In this document: in pieces, positions 41,570 to 50,003 of the stretch
How the letters are laid out: each line of letters starts with the position of its first letter
Numbering within the stretch: position 1 is the first letter of the stretch
Notes under the pieces: generated by a model
Database searches by the model: none
What the model saw: only the letters and a program-made list of their open reading frames with translations
What the model was told of the DNA's origin: nothing
Assembly: GCF_019444005.1 (NCBI RefSeq)
Contig: NZ_CP049304.1
Span: 1,984,001 to 2,048,000 of the forward strand
Direction of reading: 5' to 3'
Source of the DNA: Liquorilactobacillus nagelii DSM 13675
GTDB taxonomy: Bacteria > Bacillota > Bacilli > Lactobacillales > Lactobacillaceae
Length of the DNA stretch: 64,000 nt
Translations under genes and position numbers: made by a program

Positions 41570-42397
41570 TTAATGGACTAACATAAAGTAACCAATTACA
41601 ACAATTCCTAAAATAATTCGGTACCAACCAAAGGCTTTAAAGTCATTTTTCTTAATATAATTCAATAAGAAGCGGATTGACAGATAGGCAACGACAAAGG
41701 AAACGACGACGCCAACTAATAATACAATTCCTGGTAAGCCGGCTAAACTTCCACCGTGCATGAAATATTTCAACAGTTTCAAAAACGAAGCACCAAACAT
41801 GGTTGGGATTGCTAAGAAGAACGAAAACTCAGTTGCAACATATCTTGAGGTTCCAATGGTAATGGCTCCTAAAATAGTAGAACCTGAACGTGAAGTACCC
41901 GGAACTAGTGATAGTACCTGACAAATCCCAATTGCAATTGCAGTTGAATAAGGCAAAGTGTCTAAATCTGCATAACGTGGAGTTGTATCCTTGTTGTGAT
42001 TCTCAATAATGATAAACAAGATACCATAGATAATTAAGGCAGCAGAAACAACTTGCCAGTTCATTAAATGCTCATCCATCCAGTCATTTAGCGGTAAGCC
42101 AACAACTACTGATGGAATGACAGCGATAATGACTTTTTTCCAAAGTGTCCAGGTGTTTTTCTTCTCTAATCGGCTTTTCTTAGGTGACCAAGGATTTAAC
42201 TTATGGAAGTAGATAATGACAACTGCCATAATTGCCCCTAATTGGATAACAACATTGAACATATCGATAAATTGTTTTGATTGTTGTAGCTTAATGAATT
42301 CATCAACTAAAACTAAATGTCCAGTTGAACTAATTGGTAAGAATTCAGTAATACCTTCAACAATTCCTAAAATAATTGCTTTGATAATATCAAACAT
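41570..42397 (-). CDS. uppP: Undecaprenyl-diphosphatase UppP (BacA)
   Basis: Recycles undecaprenyl diphosphate to the monophosphate carrier for cell-wall synthesis. The 275-residue multi-pass protein has both catalytic motifs: [20 protein letters not shown] near the N-terminus and [14 protein letters not shown] near 170. Overproduction gives bacitracin tolerance in other bacteria. It is a stand-alone gene with an AAGGAGAG ribosome binding site. Confidence 0.96.
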   Translation of the reverse strand: MFDIIKAIILGIVEGITEFLPISSTGHLVLVDEFIKLQQSKQFIDMFNVVIQLGAIMAVVIIYFHKLNPWSPKKSRLEKKNTWTLWKKVIIAVIPSVVVGLPLNDWMDEHLMNWQVVSAALIIYGILFIIIENHNKDTTPRYADLDTLPYSTAIAIGICQVLSLVPGTSRSGSTILGAITIGTSRYVATEFSFFLAIPTMFGASFLKLLKYFMHGGSLAGLPGIVLLVGVVVSFVVAYLSIRFLLNYIKKNDFKAFGWYRIILGIVVIGYFMLVH

Positions 42398-42517
42398 GAA
42401 AACTCTCCTTATTCAAAAATCAGATTTACTGATTAATCATACAGCAAATAGGAGGTTTAAACAATTTTATTAAATAAAACCTCTGATTTCTAAGTATTAT
42501 TTGAGCTGTTTTTTAGA

Positions 42518-42573
42518 AAAAATAAGCTGTTTTTGGAGAAGCAATCGATCTTCAGCAAAAGCAGCTTATTTTA
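42518..42573 (-). terminator. Terminator of the hydratase gene
   Basis: AAAATAAGCTG and CAGCTTATTTT form the outer stem, continued by a nearly complementary inner part and an 8-nt loop. It is 13 bp after the hydratase stop. Confidence 0.8.
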
Positions 42574-42585
42574 TTGAGTTTTTAT

Positions 42586-43401
42586 TTAATCGGTAACTTT
42601 AAAATCAACATTGCCTAGACCATGATCAAAACGTGCCGACCAGTTACCAACTGTTAGTTTAGGAGGTAAGACAAAGGTTCCAGAAGAAACCATTTGGCCA
42701 GCGGAGAAAGTCTTTCCCTGCTCAGCTAATTTTGTGACTAGCCAGTGCAATGATTTCAAGGGATTACCTAAGACCTCTGAAGATAAACCTTCAGTTACTT
42801 TTTTTTCATCGTGGAACAATTCGCATTTAACATTAGTTGCTGCTGCTACATCATTGAAGACCTTGTTTGTGTCAAATTCTTTCCCATGTAGAACTAAGCC
42901 GCCAACTGCTGCATCGGACATGACCATGTATTTTGAAAGCTTTGGAAACCAATCAGCAAAACGAGAATCAGGAACTTCCATGCCAGCTGCGACAGTTGTT
43001 TTCTTCATTAAATCACTTAGGGAATCAGTTGGTTTTAAATCTTCTTTAGCCCGAAATTCAAGTTCAACTTCGACTAACGGTTCCATCAGTGTCTTAAGGC
43101 TGCGGGTAACTGGGGCTGCCAGAAAATGGCTTTTTACCTGGGCACCATAGAGTGGAGAATCAGAATCAAACATTTTTTGTGTCTGTTCACTAGTCAAAGA
43201 AACTTTATAGCCACCAACAGCTTCATTTTTCAAAGCAGTTAGCCTTGCTTGAACTTGATAAGCAGAGGCATCGTCGGTGACGGTTGATTGCCAGTCTTTT
43301 TCGGTTAATGGTTGTTGAGTTGTATAAGCTTGATAAAGAGCCTGAGCAAATTTTTCTTCATTGGCAGTTAATTTAGTTGTTGTTGTTTGTGTTTTAGTCA
43401 T
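42586..43401 (-). CDS. 2-keto-4-pentenoate hydratase-like protein (MhpD/FAH superfamily)
   Basis: A 271-residue protein related to MhpD/HpcG hydratases. Recognisable parts are the acidic metal-binding strand MEPLVEVELEFRAKED, the segment VAAGMEVPDSRF and GNPLKSLHWLVTKLAEQGKTFSAGQMVSSG near the C-terminus. Classical members act in aromatic meta-cleavage pathways, which lactobacilli lack, so the real substrate is unknown. It has a CGGAGG ribosome binding site. It is preceded by a small ORF and a T-box leader, so its expression is tied to an uncharged tRNA. That suggests a link to amino-acid metabolism. Confidence 0.82.
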   Translation of the reverse strand: MTKTQTTTTKLTANEEKFAQALYQAYTTQQPLTEKDWQSTVTDDASAYQVQARLTALKNEAVGGYKVSLTSEQTQKMFDSDSPLYGAQVKSHFLAAPVTRSLKTLMEPLVEVELEFRAKEDLKPTDSLSDLMKKTTVAAGMEVPDSRFADWFPKLSKYMVMSDAAVGGLVLHGKEFDTNKVFNDVAAATNVKCELFHDEKKVTEGLSSEVLGNPLKSLHWLVTKLAEQGKTFSAGQMVSSGTFVLPPKLTVGNWSARFDHGLGNVDFKVTD

Positions 43402-43423
43402 AATAAATTCCTCCGTTTGATTT

Positions 43424-43540
43424 TTAAGTTAGCAGTCTCCTGCCCACACGTGGGAGAACTGCAGTTGTTAGTAATGAATAGAGCTGTTTAATCTGAATCT
43501 GACCATCATCGTTATTTTGAATCTGACTGGAATCATGCAT
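43424..43540 (-). CDS. Possible 38-residue leader peptide between T-box and hydratase
   Basis: ATG at 43540 follows the strong ribosome binding site GAGGTGGGGG and opens a 38-codon frame (MHDSSQIQNNDDGQIQIKQ, ending PRVGRRLLT). It lies after the T-box terminator and 22 bp before the hydratase start, so it would be translated from the same antiterminated mRNA. It is polar at the N-terminus with a short hydrophobic stretch (LYSLLTTAVL) and a basic end. I recognise no family. A 22-codon frame from ATG 43536 overlaps it. Confidence 0.42.
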   Translation of the reverse strand: MHDSSQIQNNDDGQIQIKQLYSLLTTAVLPRVGRRLLT

Positions 43541-43589
43541 GATCCCCCACCTCACTTTTGAAACGGATTTTAAATTCTAACAAAAAACG

Positions 43590-43870
43590 CCCTTTAACAA
43601 CATCTGTTGTTAAAGGGCGTTTTCAGCGCGGTACCACCTTTAATTAAACTAACTTCTCATGAAATTAGCTCCATCTTAACTAGTCAACTATCATTATTAT
43701 CAATTGCCTACCCCGGTAATGTGGGGAAACAGTTAAGCTTAAAAATTCAGCTTACGGCTCAAAGGTGATATTCATCAAATACATCCTGACTGCTTTGCAC
43801 TAACCAGCAGCTCCCTGACATTCAATATTGATTACTGTCCTTGTCATTGCTTTTAATTAGAATTTAATTA
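43590..43870 (-). promoter_or_regulatory. T-box riboswitch upstream of the hydratase gene, probably isoleucine-specific
   Basis: The minus strand carries the T-box AAAGGTGGTACCGCG (43626-43640), followed by the terminator stem AACGCCCTTTAACAACA and its complement with a T run. Upstream are Stem I with AGTA, GGGAGCTGC and TTTGAG after the specifier loop. The specifier-loop 3' side reads GAATATCACC; aligned with known T-boxes this gives ATC (Ile). TAT (Tyr) is the alternative frame. Confidence 0.9.
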
Positions 43871-43882
43871 TTTAATGAGTGT

Positions 43883-43911
43883 ATCTTAATCTATTTATTA
43901 TTGTTTGTCAA
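43883..43911 (-). promoter_or_regulatory. Promoter of the hydratase T-box transcript
   Basis: On the minus strand, TTGACA (43911-43906), 17 bases and TAAGAT (43888-43883), directly before the T-box. Confidence 0.75.
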
Positions 43912-44010
43912 TAATAAAATAAAAATTTTTCAATAGCGAATCAATTGCCCGAATGCGATTTTTCAGCTATCTTGAAATAAAAGGAAAGTTTTAAGGAAGA
44001 AGGGTGTAGC

Positions 44011-44859
44011 ATGAAAAAACAATTATTGGTATTAACTACACTTTTAGTACTTGGGGGATGTAGTTTTAGTAGAAATAAAACTGCTAAAAGTAGTTTGTCA
44101 GTTTCAAGTAGTACGAGTGAAGTTAAACATCATTCAACCGGTAGTGATTCATCACATACAAGCTATTCAAATTCAACCACCAGTCAGAGAGCAACGACTA
44201 GTTCTAGTTCTTCAGTAACGAATCAAGCAACAAATGTTTCACGGGTAACATTAATGAATCAGCAGCTCATGAGAAGTTTAGGACAAGTTCCTTTGCCTCA
44301 AACTGATGGTTTAGAAAATGGTAGCAATCGGCTAAATGTGTATTATCAAGGCGATTCTAATAATTTTACGATTAATTACAGTGTTGGATCACGGGCCAAA
44401 AAATTTAATGATGCAACTCTTAAGCAAGAAAACCCTTATGCAGTTTACACGAAAAAGACATATGAATCTGAAACAACAGCAAGACAGCAAATTGGCTATC
44501 GTTCAGCAACCGAGTTTAAAGGATTGCCCACGGTTGATTTGGGAGATGAGTTAACGGGAACAATTGATGCTGGGGCCGGACAACAATATTTAAGTTGGTA
44601 CGAAGGAAATTGGTTTTTGACAGTTCATGCAACAACAGTTAATCAAGGGGACCCCCAGTCTTTAGCTAAAGAAGTAGTTTCTTTTTTAGCTAAAAACAGC
44701 TTACCAGCACCTGAAAATTATGGTCGAGTAAGTTTTCAAACCGCGATTGTTGAACGTCAACGTGAGCAGTTGATTATTTGGCAAAAGGGTAATGCTGTTT
44801 ATCAATTGCAAACACATACGCCGCAAACTGCGTTGAAAATGGCAGTTAGCATAAAATAA
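44011..44859 (+). CDS. Ser/Thr-rich lipoprotein of unknown function
   Basis: A 282-residue protein with a lipoprotein signal peptide ending LGGC (lipidated Cys 17), a Ser/Thr-rich linker of about 60 residues, and a globular domain (about 80-282) exposed at the cell surface. The globular part contains a MNQQLMRSLGQVPLPQTDGLENGSNRLNVYYQGD stretch (in adjacent pieces) and a repeated hydrophobic-strand pattern. I do not recognise a catalytic motif. It has an AAGGAAGAAGG ribosome binding site. It precedes ahpC but has no overlap, and ahpC has its own promoter. Confidence 0.75.
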   Translation: MKKQLLVLTTLLVLGGCSFSRNKTAKSSLSVSSSTSEVKHHSTGSDSSHTSYSNSTTSQRATTSSSSSVTNQATNVSRVTLMNQQLMRSLGQVPLPQTDGLENGSNRLNVYYQGDSNNFTINYSVGSRAKKFNDATLKQENPYAVYTKKTYESETTARQQIGYRSATEFKGLPTVDLGDELTGTIDAGAGQQYLSWYEGNWFLTVHATTVNQGDPQSLAKEVVSFLAKNSLPAPENYGRVSFQTAIVERQREQLIIWQKGNAVYQLQTHTPQTALKMAVSIK

Positions 44860-44885
44860 AGTTTTCATTAAATTTACATTAGCCA

Positions 44886-44914
44886 TTTACATTGTGCACA
44901 ATTGATTCTATAAT
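44886..44914 (+). promoter_or_regulatory. Promoter of ahpCF with palindromic operator in the spacer
   Basis: TTTACA (44886-44891), 17 bases and perfect TATAAT (44909-44914), 52 bp before ahpC. The spacer holds the perfect 12-bp palindrome ATTGTGCACAAT (44891-44902), ideally placed for repression. Confidence 0.75.
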
Positions 44915-44966
44915 AGGAGTTGGAATTAGAAAAATTCTAAATTACTATTAAAGGAAGGGTGCTCTT

Positions 44967-45530
44967 ATGAACTTTATCAATCAAAAGTTAACCGACTTTA
45001 AGGTTAATGCTTATCAACAAGGTGAAACACATCCTGTAACTTTACAAGATGTTTTAGGTAAATGGTCGGTTTTCTTCTTTTACCCAGCAGACTTTTCATT
45101 TGTTTGTCCAACTGAATTAGGTGATCTGCAAGATCATTATGCTGAATTTAAACAAGCAAATGCGGAAGTTTATTCAGTTTCGGAAGACACTGAATTTGTT
45201 CACAAAGCGTGGGCTGAAGCAACTGATACGATTGGCAAGGTTCAGTACCCAATGTTAGCTGATCCAGCAGGAAAGTTGGCCCGGTTCTTTGGCGTTTTGG
45301 ATGAAGAAGCTGGTCAAGCGTTTCGTGGTGTGTTTATCGTTGATCCAGAGGGACAAATTAAATCTTATACGATCAATGATATGGGGATTGGTCGAGATGC
45401 CGGTGAAATTTTACGAACTTTACAAGCAGCTCAATTTGTCGAAAAGCATGGCGATAAAGTTTGTCCTGCTCATTGGCATCCAGGTGACGACACAATTACT
45501 CCAAGCTTAGATTTGGTTGGCAAAATTTAA
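44967..45530 (+). CDS. ahpC: Alkyl hydroperoxide reductase AhpC (2-Cys peroxiredoxin)
   Basis: A 187-residue typical 2-Cys peroxiredoxin. The peroxidatic Cys is C47 (DFSFVCPTE) and the resolving Cys C166 (HGDKVCPAHW). Reduces H2O2 and organic peroxides and is recycled by the flavoprotein encoded 9 bp downstream. It has an AAGGAAGGG ribosome binding site. A strong promoter with a palindrome suggests repression in unstressed cells. Confidence 0.97.
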   Translation: MNFINQKLTDFKVNAYQQGETHPVTLQDVLGKWSVFFFYPADFSFVCPTELGDLQDHYAEFKQANAEVYSVSEDTEFVHKAWAEATDTIGKVQYPMLADPAGKLARFFGVLDEEAGQAFRGVFIVDPEGQIKSYTINDMGIGRDAGEILRTLQAAQFVEKHGDKVCPAHWHPGDDTITPSLDLVGKI

Positions 45531-45539
45531 GAGGACCCG

Positions 45540-47201
45540 ATGATGGCAGATAAAAAAATTTACGATACTGTGATTATTGGTGCTGGGCCAGCTGGATTAA
45601 GCGCAGCAATTTATGCGGGTCGAGCAACGATGGACACCTTAGTGATTGAAGCGAATCAAGTGGGCGGTCAAGTAACGACTACTTCGGTAGTTTGGAACTA
45701 TCCAGCAGTCGAAAAGATTGATGGCACGGCCCTCATGAATCAGATGCAGCAGCAAGCTGCCAATTTTGGTGTGCAAATTGTCCATGATCAAATTACTGAT
45801 TATGAATTAGAAGGTGATTTGAAAGTTTTGCATGGTAGGCAGGATTATTATGCACGCAGTGTGATTATTGCCGCTGGTGCCAAACCGCGTGAACTTAACT
45901 TTCCTGGAGAGCAACAATTTCGTGGACATGGGATAGCATTTTGTTCAACTTGTGATGGTGAATTATTTACTGGCCTGCAAGTTTTTGTAATTGGCGGCGG
46001 GTATGCTGCTGCTGAAGAGGCCGATTATCTAACACGTTATGCTAAACATGTAACGGTGATTTCACGTGAAGCAGAATTTACTTGTGCCCCCCTAACTGCG
46101 GCCCGTGCTTTAAATAATCCCAAGGTAGATGTCAAGTTTAATACGGAGATTGTTCGAGTTACTGGGAAAGATTATTTGGAAACAGCTGTTTTTAAAAATA
46201 ATCAAACTGGAAAAGAGTTTTCTTACCAACCTGATTCAAGTGAGCAGACATTTGGTGTTTTTATTTATATCGGTACCCAGCCGGCAACAGCTAAGTTGAC
46301 TAAAATATTAAACCATGATGAACATGGTTATTTAAAAGCTGATGCTACTTTGGCAACTAACTTGCCGGGTGTCTTTGCTGCTGGTGATATTGTTGTTAAA
46401 CCACTACGGCAAATTGTTACTGCAGCTAGTGATGGAGCAGTTGCCGCAACTAGTGCAGAGCATTATGTAACAGCGCTTAAACAACGGCTACAGATTCCGA
46501 TTGAAAGGAAGCAAAAATCAGCAACTAAACCAGTGGGACAAACAACCAAATTGGCGGAAAAATCAACCGTAATGGTTCATCAAGGATCTTGGTTTGATGC
46601 TAAGTTGCAGCAGCAATTAAAATCAATTTTTGAAAGATTAACTCAAAAGGTTACTTTGCAGGTCTTGAGTGATAACGGTCAGAAGAGTCAAGAATTGCAA
46701 AGTTTCGTTAAAGAGTTCTGTGATTTAGATCGGCACTTGGACTATCAAGTTCGAGCTGCTGATGGTGGAGAAGACTTTTTGCCTTTGTTGGAACTATTAA
46801 ATCAGCAACAAAATCTGACTGGTATTCGTTTTGCAGGTATTCCAACTGGCCATGAACTGAATTCATTGGTGTTGGCAGTTTATAATTTAGCTGGGCCCGG
46901 GCAAGAATTAGCTCCGGAACTTATTGAACGGATCAAGGCTTTGCCTGTGACAAAGATAAAAATCGGGGTAGCTTTAACTTGTCATTTTTGTCCTGATGTA
47001 GTATCAACTTGTCAGCATATGGCAGCTATTAATCCAAATGTTTCGGCAGAAATGCTTGATTTACAGCTTTTCCCTGAACTTCGGCAAGCAAAACACATTA
47101 TGAGTGTTCCAGCAACCATGATTAACGATCGGCCAGTAATTTTTGGCAGTCAAACTGCTGAACAGTTAGTAGCTGCTTGTGAATCAGCGACGGTTAAGTA
47201 A
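45540..47201 (+). CDS. ahpF: AhpF-type peroxiredoxin reductase with permuted domain order
   Basis: A 553-residue flavoprotein. The thioredoxin-reductase module comes first (about 1-315: FAD motif GAGPAGLSAA, redox pair C135/C138 in FCSTCDGE, NAD(P)H motif GGGYAAAEE, PGVFAAGDI). A linker of about 25 residues follows. Then comes the tandem thioredoxin-fold module normally found at the AhpF N-terminus (about 338-553: RFAGIPTGHELNSLVLAVYNL, redox pair C481/C484 in TCHFCPDVV, MSVPATMIND). The gene is 9 bp behind ahpC and surely supplies its electrons. Classical AhpF has the two modules in the opposite order. Confidence 0.93.
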   Translation: MMADKKIYDTVIIGAGPAGLSAAIYAGRATMDTLVIEANQVGGQVTTTSVVWNYPAVEKIDGTALMNQMQQQAANFGVQIVHDQITDYELEGDLKVLHGRQDYYARSVIIAAGAKPRELNFPGEQQFRGHGIAFCSTCDGELFTGLQVFVIGGGYAAAEEADYLTRYAKHVTVISREAEFTCAPLTAARALNNPKVDVKFNTEIVRVTGKDYLETAVFKNNQTGKEFSYQPDSSEQTFGVFIYIGTQPATAKLTKILNHDEHGYLKADATLATNLPGVFAAGDIVVKPLRQIVTAASDGAVAATSAEHYVTALKQRLQIPIERKQKSATKPVGQTTKLAEKSTVMVHQGSWFDAKLQQQLKSIFERLTQKVTLQVLSDNGQKSQELQSFVKEFCDLDRHLDYQVRAADGGEDFLPLLELLNQQQNLTGIRFAGIPTGHELNSLVLAVYNLAGPGQELAPELIERIKALPVTKIKIGVALTCHFCPDVVSTCQHMAAINPNVSAEMLDLQLFPELRQAKHIMSVPATMINDRPVIFGSQTAEQLVAACESATVK

Positions 47202-47211
47202 TTAGTATTTT

Positions 47212-47259
47212 AAAAAAGCGATTTGATACTGAAGTTTGGCAGTATCAAATCGCTTTTTT
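47212..47259 (+). terminator. Terminator of ahpCF
   Basis: A perfect 14-bp stem GCGATTTGATACTG with its complement, an 8-nt loop and six T. It also faces the convergent immunity gene. Confidence 0.9.
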
Positions 47260-47264
47260 GCTGA

Positions 47265-47624
47265 TTAGTCACGTTGGGAAACGTGTTCGAAAATGCTGTA
47301 AAATTGTGATTTATCAGTATATCCACCTAAATAATTACCATTTATACCAGCTTTTTGGCCCAGAACTTCTAATTCAATAATTATTTTTTCTTCAGCTGGT
47401 GGGAAGTGAAGTTTTCCCTTTAAGGCGGTACTGCGGAGATAATTAATGAAGTGGTTAATTAAGACAGCGGGGTCTTTTGTCTGATCTAATTTAGTATAGA
47501 CTTGCAGTAAAACATCGATAATGTCTAATAATTCAGCTGGCCGATCTGTTTTCTTATCTAATTGCTGCAACAGTTTTTTTGTGAGCTCTTTAGCTCTTTG
47601 GCGGTCGTTGATGGAATCTTTCAA
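47265..47624 (-). CDS. Bacteriocin immunity protein (EntA immunity family), orphan
   Basis: A 119-residue helical protein. The C-terminal half (LINHFINYLRSTALKGKLHFPPAEEKIII and KAGINGNYLGGYTDKSQFYSIF, in overlapping pieces) is typical of immunity proteins for class IIa pediocin-like bacteriocins. Members form an antiparallel four-helix bundle in the cytosol and protect the man-PTS receptor. The start is TTG at 47624, 9 bp after AAGGAG. No bacteriocin, leader-peptidase ABC transporter or inducing peptide is nearby, so it may act against bacteriocins of other strains. Confidence 0.82.
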   Translation of the reverse strand: MKDSINDRQRAKELTKKLLQQLDKKTDRPAELLDIIDVLLQVYTKLDQTKDPAVLINHFINYLRSTALKGKLHFPPAEEKIIIELEVLGQKAGINGNYLGGYTDKSQFYSIFEHVSQRD

Positions 47625-47681
47625 GTGAATCAGCTCCTTGGGTTAAATTACTTATCATTAATTTTACTCTTAAAAAATAAT

Positions 47682-47720
47682 AAAAACCAGTTTTAGCAGT
47701 AATTGCTTAAACTGGTTTTT
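47682..47720 (-). terminator. Terminator-like hairpin
   Basis: AAAACCAGTTTTAGCA and TTGCTTAAACTGGTTTT form an imperfect stem with A/T runs, between the MFS remnant and the immunity gene. A second hairpin (AGCATACCCC/GGAGTATGCT) is at 47728-47750. Confidence 0.6.
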
Positions 47721-47753
47721 ATTATAAGCATACCCCTTAGGAGTATGCTGAAA

Positions 47754-47945
47754 CTATTTTGTGAAATCAACATCTTTAGTTTCGATGATTGTTAGTAAAG
47801 CAATGAAGCAGGCAATAGCCATGGTTCCTAGATAGAGTCCAACTGACTTAATTCCCCAATTATCGGCTAACCAAGTTGCGATTGTCGGTGCAACTTTAGC
47901 GATGAAGTATTTTGCTCCAGCAGCAGCAATTCCTTCGACCATTTT
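47754..47945 (-). pseudogene. C-terminal remnant of an MFS (metabolite:H+ symporter type) transporter
   Basis: About 60 residues remain: KVAPTIATWLADNWGIKSVGLYLG, then a hydrophobic helix and the end ETKDVDFTK. In full-length MHS/ProP-like transporters this is the last helix pair and C-terminus. The ATG offered at 47960 sits in unrelated sequence and no upstream part of the transporter is seen in any frame. The gene has lost most of its length. A hairpin typical of gene ends still follows it. Confidence 0.7.
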
Positions 47946-47960
47946 CAGTATATGGCACAA

Positions 47961-48306
47961 TATTTCCGGTTCAGTTTTATCTTCGTATTGGCGAAATAAA
48001 ACTGAGTTGGCAGTTCCAAGTCAAGTTAAAGTTTCCCAATCAGCAGCAAGTTCAGATAACTAACTTCTGATTAAATAGAAAAAATTAAAAAGTTTCCATG
48101 AATTTTCAGTTAACAATTAGTGTGATTGAAAATTTGTGAAAACTTTTTTATTTGAAGATAATATTTTACAATGTTAACATTTTATATGTTGTTTGTGGAA
48201 AATGTATTCTAAGGGGTTAATTAGATTGGAACCTGTGTCCATTATTAAGAATAAGTAACTAAAGAGATTTTAATTTTAAACAAAAGAGGAGATTACTACT
48301 TAAACT
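47961..48306. other. Gene-less stretch before the amino-acid permease
   Basis: Contains a long imperfect hairpin followed by a T run (48086-48149, arms AAAAAGTTTCCATGAATTTTC and its near complement). It could be a terminator or a leader attenuator for the permease. No ORF is supportable. Confidence 0.4.
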
Positions 48307-49950
48307 ATGAATTCTACTAGCAACAAAATCAGTTTATTTAATGCAGTAATGTTGGGACTCGGCACAATTATCGGATCGGGTTGGTTATTTGGTTCATGGG
48401 AAGCAGCACGAGTTGCTGGGCCAGCGGCAATTATTTCCTGGGTTATAGGGGCAGTTATTATTGCTATTATTTCCTATAATTATATTGAATTAGGAACAAT
48501 GTTGCCAGAAAATGGCGGAATGAGCAAATATGCCCAATACACTCATGGATCATTAGTTGGTTTTATTGCGGCATGGGCGAACTGGATTGCTTTAATAACA
48601 ATTATCCCAATTGAAGCTGTTGCTGCAGTTCAATATATGAGCAGTTGGCCGTGGAAGTGGGCAAACTTTACCAATGGCTTGATGCAACACAACCAAATTA
48701 CGACTAGTGGTTTACTGGTGGTCTTTGTGTTTATTATTATTTTTACATTATTTAATTTTTGGTCAGTTAGTTTATTAACGCGTTTTACCAGTTTTATTTC
48801 GATTTTTAAAATTGGGATTCCTTTGCTAACAATTATTATGTTGTTATTTAGTAGTTTTCACCTTGAAAATTTAGGTAGCAATTTACATGCATTTATGCCA
48901 TATGGTTCAGCACCGATTTTTAAGGCAACGACAACCGCGGGGATAATTTTTTCTTTTAATGCTTTTCAAACAATTATTAATATTGGTAGTGATTTAGAAA
49001 ATCCTAAGGTGAATATTAAACGAGCAATTAATCTTTCCCTCTTAATCAGCGGGATTATCTATATTTTGCTACAAATAACTTTTATTACGGCAATTTCACC
49101 TAAACTAATTGCTAGGGTTGGTTGGAGTGGAATTAACTTTAATTCACCATTTGCTGACTTAGCAATTTTATTAGGAATTTATTGGCTTTCGGTGCTGTTG
49201 TACATGGATGCCTTTATCTCACCTTTTGGCACAGGGGTTTCAACAGTTGCCTCAACTAGTCGAGTTTTAGCAGCAATGGTTGATAATGAACACTTGCCCA
49301 AATTCTTAGGAAAAATTAATCAACGTTACCAGATACCTAGAAATGCTATGATAGCTAATGCTGTTTTAAGTATTTTAATGGTAACTTTCTTTCGTTCTTG
49401 GGACACATTAGCGACAGTAATCTCAACTTCAATGTTAATTGCACTGCTGACCGGACCAGTAACGCTAATTGCTTTTCGAAAAATGGCTCCCGAATTTGCT
49501 CGACCAATTAAAAATTCACGGGTCAATTTGACAACATCACTATCATTTATATTAGCTTCGCTGGCAATTTATTGGGCGATGTGGCCAACAACCCTTGAGG
49601 TTACTTTAGTCATTCTTTTAGGATTGCCATTGTATTTTTACTATGAGTGGAAGAATGATTGGAAACGGACCAAACGCCAATTTGACGGTAGTTGGTGGAT
49701 GATCTTTTATTTATTGGCGTTGTCAGGAATGTCTTTTATTGGTAGTAAGGAATTTAATGGAATTAATTTAATTCCATATCCGTTTGATTTGTTAGCGGTT
49801 ATTGCACTGGCTCTCGGGTTTTATTACTGGGGAACTAACAGCAATTTGTTTACTAAATATTTCAAATATGCTAAAAAATTGAATTATACTAAAGTGATGT
49901 CACCGAAAAGGCGTAAACTACTTTTGCGAAAAGCCAACCGCAGAAAATAA
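48307..49950 (+). CDS. APC-family amino acid permease
   Basis: A 547-residue transporter with 12-14 hydrophobic helices. The APC signature of helix 1 (GLGTIIGSGWLFGSWEAARVAGPAA) and helix 6 (TTAGIIFSFNAFQTIINIGSDLENPK) are clear. The C-terminus is basic (KKLNYTKVMSPKRRKLLLRKANRRK in two pieces). Amino-acid/H+ symport or exchange at the plasma membrane is expected; the substrate cannot be told. A good AGAGGAGA ribosome binding site precedes it. It stands alone. Confidence 0.88.
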   Translation: MNSTSNKISLFNAVMLGLGTIIGSGWLFGSWEAARVAGPAAIISWVIGAVIIAIISYNYIELGTMLPENGGMSKYAQYTHGSLVGFIAAWANWIALITIIPIEAVAAVQYMSSWPWKWANFTNGLMQHNQITTSGLLVVFVFIIIFTLFNFWSVSLLTRFTSFISIFKIGIPLLTIIMLLFSSFHLENLGSNLHAFMPYGSAPIFKATTTAGIIFSFNAFQTIINIGSDLENPKVNIKRAINLSLLISGIIYILLQITFITAISPKLIARVGWSGINFNSPFADLAILLGIYWLSVLLYMDAFISPFGTGVSTVASTSRVLAAMVDNEHLPKFLGKINQRYQIPRNAMIANAVLSILMVTFFRSWDTLATVISTSMLIALLTGPVTLIAFRKMAPEFARPIKNSRVNLTTSLSFILASLAIYWAMWPTTLEVTLVILLGLPLYFYYEWKNDWKRTKRQFDGSWWMIFYLLALSGMSFIGSKEFNGINLIPYPFDLLAVIALALGFYYWGTNSNLFTKYFKYAKKLNYTKVMSPKRRKLLLRKANRRK

Positions 49951-49965
49951 TTATTGGCAGTCTAA

Positions 49966-50003
49966 ATAGTAGTCCCTAGTTGAACACGACTGGGGACTAC
50001 TAT
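49966..50003. terminator. Hairpin between permease and hrtA
   Basis: AATAGTAGTCCC-TAGT pairs with ACTG-GGGACTACTATT. It lacks a long T run but lies between convergent genes, overlapping the end of hrtA. Confidence 0.55.

Noticed and set aside
44235..44250. TGTTTCACGGGTAACA as a fourth parS site
   Set aside because: Two mismatches in the right half and location inside the lipoprotein coding sequence, where it encodes an ordinary Asn-Val-Ser-Arg-Val-Thr stretch.
47754..47960. 68-codon frame as a small membrane peptide or bacteriocin next to the immunity gene
   Set aside because: Its sequence is the C-terminus of an MFS transporter, and there is no double-glycine leader or pediocin box (YGNGV).
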